Made by a program: the position numbers and the translations under genes. Positions 49,401-61,958 of a stretch of 64,000 nucleotides of DNA are shown here, one piece after another. Numbering within the stretch: position 1 is the first letter of the stretch; each line of letters starts with the position of its first letter. Under the pieces are notes generated by a model. That model did no database searches and was not told where the DNA came from. It worked only from the letters and a program-made list of their open reading frames with translations. Source of the stretch: Cloeon dipterum. Lineage: Eukaryota; Arthropoda; Insecta; Ephemeroptera; Baetidae. Location: the NCBI RefSeq assembly GCF_949628265.1, contig NC_088789.1, positions 6,812,886 through 6,876,885 of the forward strand. Direction: 5' to 3'.

Positions 49401-52400
49401 AATTATACTCTCACCGCAAACAGATTTGGCATCTCTGACTGTTAGTTTTAGATATAATCTGCTTTTGATTCGACGACGAATTGATTAAAATTTCTCATCC
49501 TCCACCCAGTAACAATTCATCTCGTTCTCAGACTCGTGTCTTTGTGTCTATTTGCCGGCAGGGGCTCCGACGCAACCGGCTCGTCGAGAGAGTCGAACTG
49601 GTTGCATAGAGTGCGAACTTGGGAATATGGATTCCTGTCAGCGGGCGCGGCGCTTGCGACGGATATGAAAAAGTAAAAGACGAGAGCGAAGGAGGTGCAT
49701 TGAGATTAATCATTTTCCTTTCCTCGGCACACTCTTTACTTGCAGATGAGTTAGACGCAGTCAGACAGTCGTTCTTCCAGCATTTTCTTCCTTTCATTCG
49801 CATTGTGAAGGCTGACATTGATGAGCACGAAAGGTTTCGAGAGATATTCATCATTGTTTCTGCTGACTGTGAGAAATGTCGTGGGGTGATTTTTTTTACA
49901 AGAACAGACACAGTCAGAAAAGTGGAACAATAAAACTCTTACATTCCACTTTTTGTTCCCTTTAAGTGAGATAATAATGCGCGAACGAATAAACGAAGAG
50001 TGCAGTATACAGAGACACAATTCTTGTTTACTATTGACGGAGACTCTTTTTAATATGAAAAAATAATGACAGTCGATATTCTTTACAAAAGAGAAAGAGG
50101 CTTGTGCAAGAAAGAAAGGACAATCGAAAGATTCTCCAAATGCTCTTCCAGCCGTCGATTTCGCTAACAGGCCCTTTTCGCCGTTCTCAAGACATTTAAT
50201 GAAATTCCTTTGCTGTTTTCGCTTGAGCAAAATGACGAACCAAAACGATGCCCATTCGAGAGTAAAAGCATTGATGACTAGACAGTCAATCAACACGTCA
50301 TGGGAAATTTGAAATGGTTAAATTTTGCCAACAGCTCAGTGGGTCGTTATTTCATGAATATTCATTTTGACTTGGTTAGCTGCTCGCCGACCAATTTTGT
50401 TATTTTTACAAAAGAAACAAGCAGTAAATAAATTTGGTTCCCCTGATGTAGAAATTCCAAGTCCCAGAAATACGCTGAGAGCAAAACAAGATTATTATCC
50501 CTTTGGAGGAAAACAAAAAGCGGTTCTCCTTCTCAGTCAGCTTCTCCGCTGAAAGCAGTTTGGGAACCGCGATGAAATGAAATTTCCAAAAGCTCCTTCT
50601 CCGCGTTCGGATGGCTCTTCAGCAGCGAGAAGGAGACGGGCGCGGTGGGTTCCTTCTCCCCATTCGAAAGAGGGGCCCGCAGCACTTTTTCACCCCTTTG
50701 AGGAATTTTCCTTTTGATCAAAATAAAAAAAGAAGCGGCACAGGAAGAGAAGAACAGGCAGGGCAACGCTGTTGGTGCTCGTCGCCGTCAACCGAGAGAC
50801 CGCCGTCAAGGAAGCCAGCTGGCTTCGTATTTTGCATACCGTGTCGCAAACAATGCCAGCAAATTGAGATTCCGCGCGCGAGGCCTGCGCCGGATTCGCA
50901 GTCGGTGACCGTATAAATTTATTTTCCACGATCATTTCCAGCGGCTCTGCGTCGAACGACTCCGACAGCGAGAGAAGAAAGAGAGAAAGTGAAAGAGACA
51001 CATACGCAACCAGGCGCAACGAAGGCATTTCTCTGCCAAAACGCTGTTCCCGATGCTGGTTGCTCTGCTCCCAGACCGTATTCAGTCGCTGCCGGTCCTG
51101 CTCCCGCCTGCCATTCACTTATCCACTTGGTTGGACACGTGAGGTTGCTGCTTTTAATAAAAACATGCAAATTTCGACAGAAGCAGCGCGGCAGCCAGCG
51201 CCTGCAAATGATTTGCACTGCGTCTGCTTTTATGAGATGACACGCGCATTTCCCTCACCTGAATTTATTTTTAACAAGCACATAAAATAAACGAAAATGA
51301 GCAGAAAAATGTGAAGCGTCAAACGCGGCTCGTGTGTGAATCAGTACCGAGAGCGGATAAAACAATCTGGAAATAATACTCTCATTATTTATGAATGAAA
51401 CCGGAGTTTTACTGCGGCTTTGTCAGAGCAGCGCGTTGGAAATTAATTTATTTGCAATCATTGCGCAATATAAGCTAGTTATTGGCAACTTTATTTTCCC
51501 GGTCGGTGATCACAAAGCACCAATCACAGGGCTGCGAAAGCTGAAAATCAATTTGATCCGCGCTAAAAATAGTTTCTGGGAACTAATTGCTGAGCAGCAA
51601 ACGCGTCGTTGCGGCGCTTTAAACCAATTTTACACGGGGCTGCAAGCAACAAGGACCGCACAAACAAAGGCCGGCGGGGAACGAAATTACCAACAGACGC
51701 TTTGGCGTTTAACTGCGCAAACACAATGGCCCCGACCCTGATGCAATGAGCCGGGAATGTCGCAAAGGACCCGGCCGAAACTGAATTAATTTCCTTTGTA
51801 GCTAATGGGAACCCTTTCAGCGCGCGACCGCCTGGCGAAACCTTCCAGTCCGATTGTGGAATTTGACCGACCGCAACTTACCCTTCGCCGACGGCGACAT
51901 GGCCAGCAGGTGGACAAGGGCGGCGCCGGTCGTGTGCCCGAACAGAGTGATCCGTTCAGGGTCGGCGCCGAAGGCTGCGGCGTTCTCTCTCAGCCAGTGG
52001 AGAGCTGCCACGATGTCCATTAGGCCGAAGTTGCCTTGCACACTGCTCTTCGGGCCTGTTTTTAGAAAACCTGCGCACAACGTCATGAAAATTAAATTAC
52101 AAAACTTGATTAAAAATTGATCAAGAGTTATTTCCTGGCAGCCAGACCAGAGTTCAGAAAGAAAAGCAAAACATTTTAAACAAAAGAAAAAATTTGGTGA
52201 GTGGATGTGGTAAGATTTTCTTATATTCACGTTTGGATGAAAATAATCAGATAAGAACATTTACAATTTACTATGTTATCAAATTCATTTTTAAAAATAA
52301 TTAAAAATGTCCGAGTTGAACATAAAATAGCCATTTTGGAGAAAATACAAATGATTTGCACTCTTGATACATTTATTCATTTTCGACACATTCATACCGC

Positions 52401-53022
52401 CAACAAATGAGTCCGAAACTTTTTTCTAATTTGAATTTTAGGTTACATACAAATATAAATTGAGACGTTATTTCCTGGAATTATCTCATAGTGACAAAAA
52501 TGGTAAAATAGGTATGGAAATCACAATATTACGAACTCAGTGGCATTAAAAAAACTTGGGCTGAAATTCCGACCAAAAATATTTTAATTATATCATTGAT
52601 AAAAATTTTACTACAGGAAAAGCTGACATCACTGCAGAATTTACAGGCAGGAAAGGATTTAATCTTTTGTAGGCAGTCTTTTGATGCAACAATAAAACGT
52701 TTGGAATTGCAGAAAACAAGTGCCAAACTGTTCTGATGGTATGATAAAACCACGAGTTTAAATAAATTTTCAACAGAGTTGTAATAGTGGTTTTGGTACA
52801 AATTGGAAACAAGAAACTCTTGAGTATATTAAGCCGCTAGGGTTTATTTAGTTTAAGACTTCTCACCTAATATTCCTAAGCGGTAGTTGAGGGTGACGAC
52901 GGCGACGTTGGCATGCGCCGCCAGGGCGGATCCATCCAGGGTGGCCGACGAGCCCCACTCGTAAGAGTCGCCGTGGATCAGCACAAGGATGGGCAGGGGC
53001 GAGGGCGGCGAGTCCAGCCCCT
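36943..53022 (-). CDS. Nlg: Neuroligin, eleven C-terminal exons (5' exons outside window)
   Basis: Exons are 53022-52867, 52070-51882, 48976-48781, 47654-47554, 46403-46326, 44762-44565, 42454-42297, 42242-42079, 40770-40637, 40406-40260 and 37646-36943. All phases agree and 741 residues are visible. The esterase-like part includes [85 protein letters not shown] and RGEDLVYWL. The nucleophile position reads GHTTG rather than GxSxG, so it cannot be an active serine esterase, as for neuroligins in general. After [20 protein letters not shown] come a Pro/Ser/Thr-rich stalk with 19 Asn, a membrane span ([20 protein letters not shown]) and a Pro-rich cytoplasmic tail ending VHILEISV, a likely PDZ ligand. 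Neuroligins are postsynaptic adhesion proteins that bind neurexin. The exon at 53022 expects a phase-1 partner upstream; none is visible, so the signal peptide and first ~120 residues are missing. Confidence 0.93.
37387..37443 (-). repeat. Coding Asn-repeat tract (19 Asn)
   Basis: The plus strand is a gtt/att trinucleotide run; on the minus strand it encodes 19 consecutive Asn (AAC with four AAT) in the neuroligin extracellular stalk, shortly before the membrane span. It is expected to vary in length. Confidence 0.9.
37647..40259 (-). other. Last neuroligin intron
   Basis: 2.6 kb intron. It contains a seven-copy CAG run at 38717-38737 and a plus-strand TATAAAAG near 38348 that has no gene attached. 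No other coding sequence supported. Confidence 0.55.
38717..38737. repeat. CAG trinucleotide microsatellite
   Basis: Seven exact CAG copies in an intron. Confidence 0.85.
40771..42078 (-). other. Neuroligin intron
   Basis: 1.3 kb between the exons encoding RGEDLVYWL... and SGDPNSRS.... The 143-codon open frame at 41346-41777 has no domain. Nothing else seen. Confidence 0.55.
42455..44564 (-). other. Neuroligin intron
   Basis: 2.1 kb intron. It contains a perfect 7-bp inverted repeat cactatatgtatagtg near 43576. No gene supported. Confidence 0.55.
44763..46325 (-). other. Neuroligin intron
   Basis: 1.56 kb intron. A 226-codon plus-strand open frame (45791-46471) spans most of its 3' part and the neighbouring exon but looks like chance. 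No gene supported. Confidence 0.55.
46404..48780 (-). other. Two neuroligin introns (around the exon at 47554-47654)
   Basis: Introns of 1.15 and 1.13 kb. A (GA)n run lies at 48622-48646. Short motifs near 46650-46765 resemble the end of the candidate MITE at 57.36 kb. No gene supported. Confidence 0.55.
48622..48646. repeat. (GA)n microsatellite
   Basis: About 12.5 exact GA copies within a neuroligin intron. Confidence 0.9.
48977..51881 (-). other. Neuroligin intron
   Basis: 2.9 kb intron. A 181-codon minus-strand open frame at 49751-50296 and a 142-codon one at 50690-51118 are present; neither shows a domain, and the second is driven by CT-rich simple sequence. No gene supported. Confidence 0.5.
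52071..52866 (-). other. Neuroligin intron
   Basis: 0.8 kb AT-rich intron; nothing else seen. Confidence 0.6.
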
Positions 53023-56000
53023 CTGAAACACGTTAAAGTTGGCTTTTAACAAGTTCAGATGTGTCGGGGCGTGCCGCGGCGACTGTGAGCGCCATACAAA
53101 CAACAAATAAAATGAATTCTGGCTGCGACCGCCGGGTGTTATTTCTGAAGTGCTGCTGCGTTGCGATCTACAACTTTTGCGACGAGCAACTTAAAGTGAT
53201 TGGGTTTGGAAGTTTCGCCCAAAGGCTGAGCGGCGTGCGGGACAAATTATATACAATACCGCGCGTGCTACTGCAATTTATGGAGCTTTTCGAGCTGTCG
53301 TAAAAAAGTTTCGGTTTTGTTAGCATGCATGTGACAAATGATGGAAAGCCTCGCAGGTCTTGCTTCGTATATTTGGCCCATAAAATTGCCATTTAGGTCT
53401 AGTGTCGAGGGGCCGCTTCACTTTTTAACAGCCGCACTCAGTGGCCATCGAACTAGTTAATTACAAATATTGGTGGCTCGATTTTTGTTTGCCATGCGTC
53501 GGCCGTGGCTACAGTTTTGGCCACCATGTCATTTGTAAGGCTGGGAATTCTAAATAAACCCTTGCGCGGTGACGTCAGCCTTTAAACAGCGCACGGCTCG
53601 CAAAAGGTCAAAGGTGCTAGCACATTTTGCCACAATCGCCTTTCATCGAGCTTCTGAGCGACTCTGCGCTCAAAATACACCAAGCGTCTTAGAATCTGCA
53701 TTTTTTAATTCGTTTTCGTGTGTTCGGCAGAGAAACCAGATTTTATCGACCTCTGGGCGCGTGTGTGGAAGGGAAAACGGAGCTTAAGACGTTTCTGCAG
53801 GCAAATCGTGCTAACCTGGAATTTTGACGAAATTACGATCAATCCGGCTGCGTGTGCAAACAGTCAGACTCTTTGATTGGCAGACGACGAGCGGAGAGGG
53901 CAAGTTTGCTCGATCCTGCGTAGGTAGTCTTGACGGTAGAGATATTAGAAAAAAATGTAAGAAAATGGTGCTGCCAGCCTTAAGGGAAACTATATTATTT
54001 CCATAGATCATGCGCATGTCACTCTATTAGAGAGTAGATAAAGTGGAGCATTGCAAAAATGATCTTCAAGGCAGTGCATTATTGGCTGTAGCGAGCGATT
54101 GATCGAATAAATTGTTAAATCTGAGGAAAATTTCAGTAAAATAAATTAAAATTCCAAAAAGGCAAAAACACAATTCTGGCTATTTGATAAGCACATTTTC
54201 CATCAGCAACAGTTAGCTTTCACTCTGCTTTTAGAAAATCTTAATGTATATCTATTTCATTGGATAAAATTTGCCACTCTTAGCCAATCCAATAAAATTA
54301 TAAATATTTGGAATACACGCAGAGAAATTTTATTATAAAAAAATTGAAAATGCAGCCTAAACATAATCCAGGAAAACCCGAAAAATGAACAAAAAGCTTA
54401 AAATACAGATTAAAAAATCAATAATCATTACCACAAGGAAAATTTGTTTGTGATTTTGCTTCTAATCACTTTGGCATGTTATTTCCAGTAAAACAAATAT
54501 TATAAAATAAAAGAGAGTAACAGTTGCAGTGTTTTAAATTCATGAAATATTTGAGTTTTTAATTTTGTACTTCCTTGTGTAAATAAATAAAATGAACCGA
54601 AAATTATTTTTTCCTGTTGAACCAGCGATTTGTGACGTAAATGGAAAATGTAGAAATTTATCTATTCAACCGCTGTTATGGATTCAATTTAGCCAAAATT
54701 TTCATTATTGAATTTGCTCACATCCCTCCTTATGGATCACATGAGAGCGCAAGCGAGGGTGAAAAAGTTTATTGACTAGGAAGCCTTGAGACGTTCAGAG
54801 GGAAAATAAAAGTAATTTGAAAAGTTCAATTATTGGACTTATCGGAGGAGAATGCCGGCGAAAAATGAAATTTCCTTAGTCAATTCCCCAGAGAAGGCAA
54901 ACATATTTCACCCAATGCCAGCGTGAGCCACGACGAAACGGAAGAAAAAGCGGAGGGGCGTGCGTTTTCATCTTATTTTCGCCGATGGATTTAGCAAGCC
55001 GGGGGTTAGCCAGGCCCGCCCTTTCTCTCGCTCATATTTATTTATACGCGAGCGACGCGCACAATAAGATTTCACTCTCGATTCAGGGACGAAAGGCTCC
55101 CGGCCCTTGTCGGCGGCGGATCGAGTTTGTCGTCGATTTAAGCGGCTGCCCGGCTCGACACACTCAAGCGACGACGACCGATTCTCGGCTGCGGTTACGC
55201 ATCCATGTTTGCCGGCTTGTTTGCCAGCTTTCTCTCTCGCTTTGTTTATCGCGGGCACAAATCTGCTAAATTTGTTTCCACCGCCGGGCCCTCTGGGTCT
55301 CTCGCTCGCTCTCTGCCCAACAATGTCAAATCAGCGGTTTTGCCTGCGACAACAAGCACTAAATAGGTGCCCACTATATTTATGTAGGGAACCGTGAGTG
55401 GGCTGCTTGCGTAATGGAATAAAAATTTCATGCATCATTCAAAATGCTGCATGCAAGATTTTAATGCTCGCCTGTTTTGCATGAAACATTAATTAGCCGA
55501 GTGGTCAGCCGCTGCTGGCCAAGCAGCCAGCGAACGCACGTCAGGAACGGTGAGAGCCACACGTTAATTTGCTCCTGGTTGAAGAGATGATCCTCTCGCT
55601 TTTCTCACTGAAAGTGTAATTCCGATTCTACCGTGGATTCCCACTCAACTAGAGAGGGAAAGACGTGGTAAATTTTAAAAGTCGTGGTGAACCTATTTCT
55701 CCTCTTTAAAACATATAAATGTTAATCTAAATCTCAAAGCTTGTCTTTTATTACAAGGTGGAGCTGTGACTGTTATCACTGCTGAGCACTATAATAACGG
55801 TTTGTGGAAATTTAAATAATATTTTTGTGGTTATCCCTTTCCCTTCGTTAAAAGTGTTACAAATGAACAAAATTGTGAAATATTACTGAGAGAAAATTCC
55901 CTCTAACAAACTTCACAATCGCAAAATTCAAAAAAATTTCCGAAGCAATTACTAAAGGGAAATTCTCCTTCCAAAGGCACAAATTACTTCATTTCATGTA

Positions 56001-57356
56001 CATTATGCAGTATAAAGGCGGCGGTTGTCTGCTGCCTAAGTTTTGGTATATAAAATATTTAATAAAAGAACTTGTTTAAAAAAACAGCAAATAAGAATAT
56101 AAATTAGACAGCAATGTTTGCAATATGTTAATTTAAATTTCCAAACAAAGAGGGAGGAAGAGATTATACACTATTTTGACAGCACTCCCCTGAAACTGTT
56201 CCCGTTTCAACGAGGACGGAGATTAACTGACTGCACACTTCTCCGCGTGAATTTTTAACAACACACGCACACCCAGACATTTCCATCAGCAGCAGCAGTG
56301 AAAAGAGAGCGCGAGAGACAAGCAGCGAATGGGAGAAGGATGGTTATTAATGAGCGCCGTTCCACTACTTGCGCTACTCGGCTAAAAACGCGCCAGAGAG
56401 AGGAACTTTCTCCCGGCGGCGGCATATAGGACATTGACAAATATTTATCTGAAATGTATGTGCCGTTCTCGGTGATGAGTCAAGGGGTGAAGGAACGAGA
56501 AGGACGGATGTGGGCACGCCCGCAAAATAGGACGACCCCCATCAAATTTCTTTTTACTAGTTTTATACGCCGGGCCTTCCTCTCTCTTCTGCGTCGAAAA
56601 AAAATCAGCCTGGAGAAATAGTATTGTGCGATGATCCTCCCGACCACGATCTCCTCTATATTGCGTTTTTCCCTACATTTGGGGCGATGAAGTTTTAGGG
56701 GAGACTCGGAGAAAGCTAAAAACCGGAAGACTGATATTGCTCAAAATTGCACTGCCTTATCTCGGGAAGCGGACGCATGCCGCGTGTAGCGAAAAAGGGG
56801 ATTGCGGATCTAATAAACCCCAAATTAAGAGGCTGTGTCGACAGCAATTAATCATGGCTGCGGATCCGAAATCCTATTCTCCTCTCCGAATCTCCTACAT
56901 ACTATGAATGAGCCAAAAAGATGCGTGTGATTTATCTTGCATGAAAAATGTTGGAAGGAAACACGGAAAAACTTCATTTGCATGATCCTCCACCATTTCA
57001 GAAATAAATAACAGTCATTTTATTTTGATTTGCATTTATTGCCTCGGCAAAAAGTTTGTCGTTTAATTTAAAATGGGATAAAAAGGGATATCTGCAGAAA
57101 CCAACAAGTTGCTGAAGCATCTCAGCAATAAGAAATAACAGTACAGTTTTATAGAATATGGCGGGAACTCTTGAAACTTTTCAAATTTCCTTAGAATGGT
57201 GTGAAAGCTTCTTCCGTGGGGAACCAATTTGGCGTTAATGGTGTCTAACGAATGTTCTACAAAAAAGTTTCCTTTTTTCTGACTGAGATAAAATGATTTT
57301 TTTATTTTCGTAGCAGCTAAAATTAATGTAAAGTTTTAATTTAAATGTATTCCTGA

Positions 57357-57862
57357 CTAGTGCTGTGAAATTTGAACGATTCTGAGCACCCAATCATTGT
57401 GGGACCTTCAAATGAGCAAGAATCGTGGAATTTTAAGCCATTTGAACTGTACTTAAAACCATCTAATACTGTCTTACTGTCTTGAACTGCCAAAACCATC
57501 TAAATTGGATAAAGGCGAGGGTATAGTGAAAATTTTTACATTCTATATAGTGTTTGAAAATTTTTATCACCATTCTTGAAAAAAAAATTTCACCCGAGGT
57601 GTGCTGTATGGCGGAAATTGAATAACAGAATTTGTCCTTGTTGAAATTCATATTTATTGAATTAAACTCAACCAGTTTCGACAAATCCAGTCCGCCCTGT
57701 TTCATAAGCATGCCACAGACAGCTCCGCAAGACGAAAAAATAACTGGTTGAGTAATTAAAAAAACTATTAATTCCAACCTATGATTAAGTTTTTTTTATT
57801 TAATTTCACCATTTTATCATTGTTTATTTTTTAGCGGAAAACCATCTAAAATCACAGCCCTA
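57357..57862. mobile_element. Candidate MITE with imperfect terminal inverted repeats
   Basis: The left end ctagtgctgtgaaattt and the reverse complement of the right end, CTAGGGCTGTGATTTTA, match at most positions over about 17 bp. The 0.5 kb between is AT-rich and non-coding. The outer GCTGTG-type ends recall hAT-like non-autonomous elements, but no clear 8-bp target duplication is visible, so the class is uncertain. Confidence 0.35.
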
Positions 57863-60800
57863 GTATGTCTTCATAAGTTTGCCTTCAAATGTCATCCAAA
57901 TTTCAGAGTTTCACTATGATCCACTTGTCGTTCAATTAGGTTTCAGTAAAATTGCAATACAAGCTCGCCTCTCAATCAATAAAAGAATTTGTCCCGTTAA
58001 AAATAATAGTATATAATATTGGCTCGTTAGCAAGTGAAAATGGAAGGTGAAAAGATAACACCGCGAGCTAAACTTTGCATTGAAATATCGTGCCAAGCGC
58101 ACGTTCACGAGATGTGTTACAAATCTTGCACCAGGAAGTTATTTGGAGAGAAGCAGTGTGTCTTGCCTGTTGTGTTTGTGTAAACGATTCAAAGAATGGC
58201 GGCGCTTCACCCTTTTTCCCCAGCGCCGGCCAAACAAAGCGAGGATACAGATAATGGAAGCTGTTGGGCGCGGCGCATGCATCGACAGCAGCTGTCTATT
58301 ATAAGCGCGGGGTGCGCAAAAACAGTTTAATTAAAACTGGCTATTAGCCGAGAGAGGGCCGCGGCAAGTGGGCGTGTGTGGGCCATCGGGGGCCTGAAGG
58401 GGCGAGGTGCGGCGGCCACCGAGCGAGTTATTAATTCACCACAACACCCGCGGGCCAGGCAGCGGAATTATTCTTCGCCCCATTGATTTATGCGCCCGCC
58501 GCCCGTGAAGAACAAAAAGCAGGGGGCGCTGCAGCGAATTTTCAACGCCGTCGGCTGCCAGTCGCTGAGCTCTGAAAAGCAGCTCAATTATTCGCAAGCG
58601 CCCGCCGCGGGACGCGAGCTGAAAAAAAACACACAACAGGGATGTGAAAAATAGTACGTTGGTCGTGAAAAATGTGCCGTTCCTTCCTTTAAATGTCAAC
58701 ATTGATCAGTATCCTCAAAATGGGCACGTTTTAATGGCTTTAACGACAGCAAACCTTCCTCTTTCAAAGTGAAAATGTTTTACCTAGCATAACAAAAGAA
58801 TTAAAAATTATTTTAATCGGATCGTAAAACAAAAATACTTGTGGATAAAAAATAAAAAGTTTTTTGTGTCGATTTCAACTCTCTGCTTTTATTCTATTTT
58901 ATAAGCCATTTAAATCCGCAACCTTGTTCGGTGTTTGGAGAGACGCACTCTTCTCCACGTCCCCAGAGTAACACACTCGTTTTCATCATAGGCCTCTCTC
59001 TGCGTCGGTGCCCAGCAGAGGAAGTGGTCATTAAACGAGAGTAGCATGGACCGAATTCTAAATTGTAATCAGTACGACGGAAGGGCTGCCCGACAGGTTA
59101 ATTATTTAAGGGAACATTGCATTTTTTCGTAGCCAGAAGAGAATTTGTGTGTGATGTGAGCACAAATGAAATGACAAATGATGTGTTCTGTCCGCTCTGG
59201 GCAAAATATTACCTTTCTCCTCTCCACCATTTTCAATTAGGAAAGTGGTCGTTTATAAAATTGAAATTATTAGTGTATACCAGATAAAATGGCTGCAAAA
59301 GTTTATTTCGTACGTTCACGCAGTTTCTGCTTGCAATTTTATCATTTGTTCGTGTGATTCAATAACACCTTGATTGAACCCCTGAAAAAGTTGAAAATGA
59401 GTTAAATTTGTACTGTAGCGGCCAGGTTCGTGTTCGAGGTGTCTTAATTAAAACGAAGGGCAGCTTGCGTCCACAATCTTTTCTTCTTATTTATTTGGAC
59501 TTGTCGTGGCAATAATCGTAGCATTAGAAGTACATGAATAGAACTAAAATCACAGTCAATATAACACAATAACAAATCAACAATTCGGACATTCACATTA
59601 ACAAATGTCAAATGAATCAACAATAATTTCTTACCCTAAATCGGATTCAGTCAATAACACAAAAAAAATCCCTTCCGATTAATCTCGCACAGTCTCCCCA
59701 ATCCAGGTCGGAGAGACAACATTAGATGTGACTGCTTCTGTGCGAGTCTTATTATGCAGTGGGGGTTAAGGTGCAGCAAAGGTGAGCTTCACCTTTACAC
59801 TGCCACGTATGACAATTACAGGAATCATCTCAATATTCATATTTTACCTGTAGTGGCGGCAAGGCGCCACAGTAAAAAGTGTGTAGAAAAATGGAAGTTT
59901 TCAAATTTAACCAATTGATTGCGAAAATGGCTCCGACTGCCAATGGTGTAGAAAAGAGTGCGACAAAGTCACGCAGCAGTTACCGCGTCGTAAATAATAT
60001 CTCGCTACCTTTTCATAAACTGGTGAAAGATTTAATTAACCCGTGACCGCAGCGGCGCGTAGCTGCAATTTCGTCGGCCACAAGGGTGGAAAAAGAGAGT
60101 GTGTGTGTATCTCTCTGGGCTGCCTCTTTCTCACTAATGATTGCTTCAAGAGCTCACGTACGCTGCTGCTGAAAATGAATTTCTATTTCACTTGTGCGCG
60201 CTGCTAGCTGGCTGGCTGGCTGCAGCACAGCACACTTGTCGCGCGCGCGGCGGCCTCGTTCACCCACCAACTAACCAGGCAGCCAACCATCAGAGCGGGT
60301 GAGAATTCGCGCGAGAGAAGTGCCGTCGACTTAAACTGCACACTCGCTCTCGCTCTTTCTCTCGCCTGACTCTATATTTCACAAAGGAATCCTTAATTTA
60401 GCGAATTAACAAGTGTCATTCGGGCCTGCACTGCACACGAGCGCACTTACACTTGTTCTCTCGCACGCGTCGCAATGGCGTATATAAGGTGCTGCGCAGT
60501 TCGTGAAACTCGACGAGTTATTTCGCATTAAATTTCTACTTGGCTGATGTGGAAATGTTCACTTCTATAACTTTCTGATTTCCACAGTTGGAAAATTTAA
60601 CTGGAATTTCTTTGTTCTTGTGAATCGTAGTGTGCCTGTTCATTTCAGATTTTAACTTGCGTTAGAAATAGTGATAAACTTTTTGAATTAGAATAGCTCT
60701 ATAGCTGATTATAGACAGTACAGTATGATACCGAATTAAGATTAAAAAATGAATTTTTCATCCAACTTAGTCCCATTTTTCTGTCAAAAACTGACTTGCT

Positions 60801-61732
60801 TTACTTATTGGCTGCTAACCTCACAATCAGCATGAGGGTAAAAATTGATGTTTCTAAAGTTTGCTTGTGCTTATCATTTTTTTTATGTTTCCTTGACAAT
60901 CTTTTAAGACCTCAAAAAGGCTAAAACGGACTAGAATAATCGCTACAGAGACAAAAAATGTCTTGTATACAAGATGAATATTCCATGGAATGTATTCTAA
61001 CTAACTTTTAGTCTTTTAAAGTAGTAACAGTTTCTATTTTTGCAGGTAAAAACTTCACGTGAACTGATTTTGACCGACTTCATAAGAAGTAAACTCTGTT
61101 GCAATAAAAATAGTTAGTTGAAATCAGAGCGCCGTTTCAGTATCTGGAATTTGCCAGCGCATCAGCGAATAAACGCTGGATGAAAACATGATAAATTGCG
61201 ACATCATCTATTTTTAGGGTAGGTTTCAAGCTGTTCTTATTGTTGAGCTCTAGGAAATTTTGTGCAATGAATATCACTAGGGTTGGGAAACTTAGACGAT
61301 CGACTATTTTTTTCTGTGCTCTATTTCTTTCCAAAAACATGAAATCTTCACGAATCATGAAAAATGATGACGATTGACACCCACTTAAAATCGTCTAAAT
61401 TGCCAAAAATCGTCTAAACCCGCCTGAAACAGTCTAAAACCGTCTAAAATCCCCCAAAAGAGGCCGTTTGCTGGGGAAATTCTCATATTATACAATATAA
61501 CAGAATGCAACGTTGATTTGCCGCGATTATCTAGGCTCCCAGAGCCATCTCTGCACGGGTGGATTTTTTTCACCCGCACCTAGCCACGGAATTCTAAATT
61601 TTAACCCGCACCCTTGGTGACGTGTGTTCCTAAAACCCGCAACCGCATTACCGAAACCCCGAATCTTCATATTATAAATTTTGCTATTCACCATTTGCAT
61701 TATTATTATTAAGCCCTTAGTGTTCGAAGCCG

Positions 61733-61747
61733 CCACCAGATGTCGCC
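61733..61747 (+). promoter_or_regulatory. CTCF-like motif
   Basis: ccaccagatgtcgcc differs by one base from the CCACCAGATGGCGCC form of the insect CTCF consensus as I remember it. A single motif match in non-coding DNA; function unknown. Confidence 0.2.
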
Positions 61748-61958
61748 ACCGTATAATTTCGTAATATATTTAATTTTAAGGAACTTACGCTGCGATTTCA
61801 GACTTAATTTCTTCACTTAATTTATTTTATTTTGACGTGCTGAAAATTAAAATCAGTCCAGTCATTCGCCGTAGAAACGTCGGAAAATATTTTAAATTTA
61901 TAAAATAGTTTTTCACGATTCTACACTGATTAGCTTAACCGATATTGGTTTTCAGCAT

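Larger units (their letters stand above)
53023..61958 (-). other. Large 5' region of neuroligin (presumed intron)
   Basis: About 9 kb without a recognisable neuroligin exon or other gene on either strand. GC-rich patches at 54900-55300, 58060-58640 and 60030-60370 are not coding as far as I can see. A candidate MITE sits at 57357-57862 and a related repeat at about 61270-61450. If the N-terminal exons lie beyond 64000, the intron is longer than 10.9 kb and hosts the Gypsy element. Confidence 0.45.

Noticed and set aside
49751-50296. 181-codon minus-strand open frame in a neuroligin intron
   Set aside because: Phe/Lys/Cys-rich translation of AT-rich DNA with no recognisable motif or splice context; kept only as a remark.
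50690-51118. Frame with an apparent signal peptide (LSLSLFLL)
   Set aside because: The hydrophobic run comes from a CT-rich simple repeat; the rest is without pattern.
55495-55520. agccgagtggtcagccgctg resembling the D-arm of tRNA-Leu/Ser
   Set aside because: No T-loop or matching acceptor stem downstream; probably coincidence.
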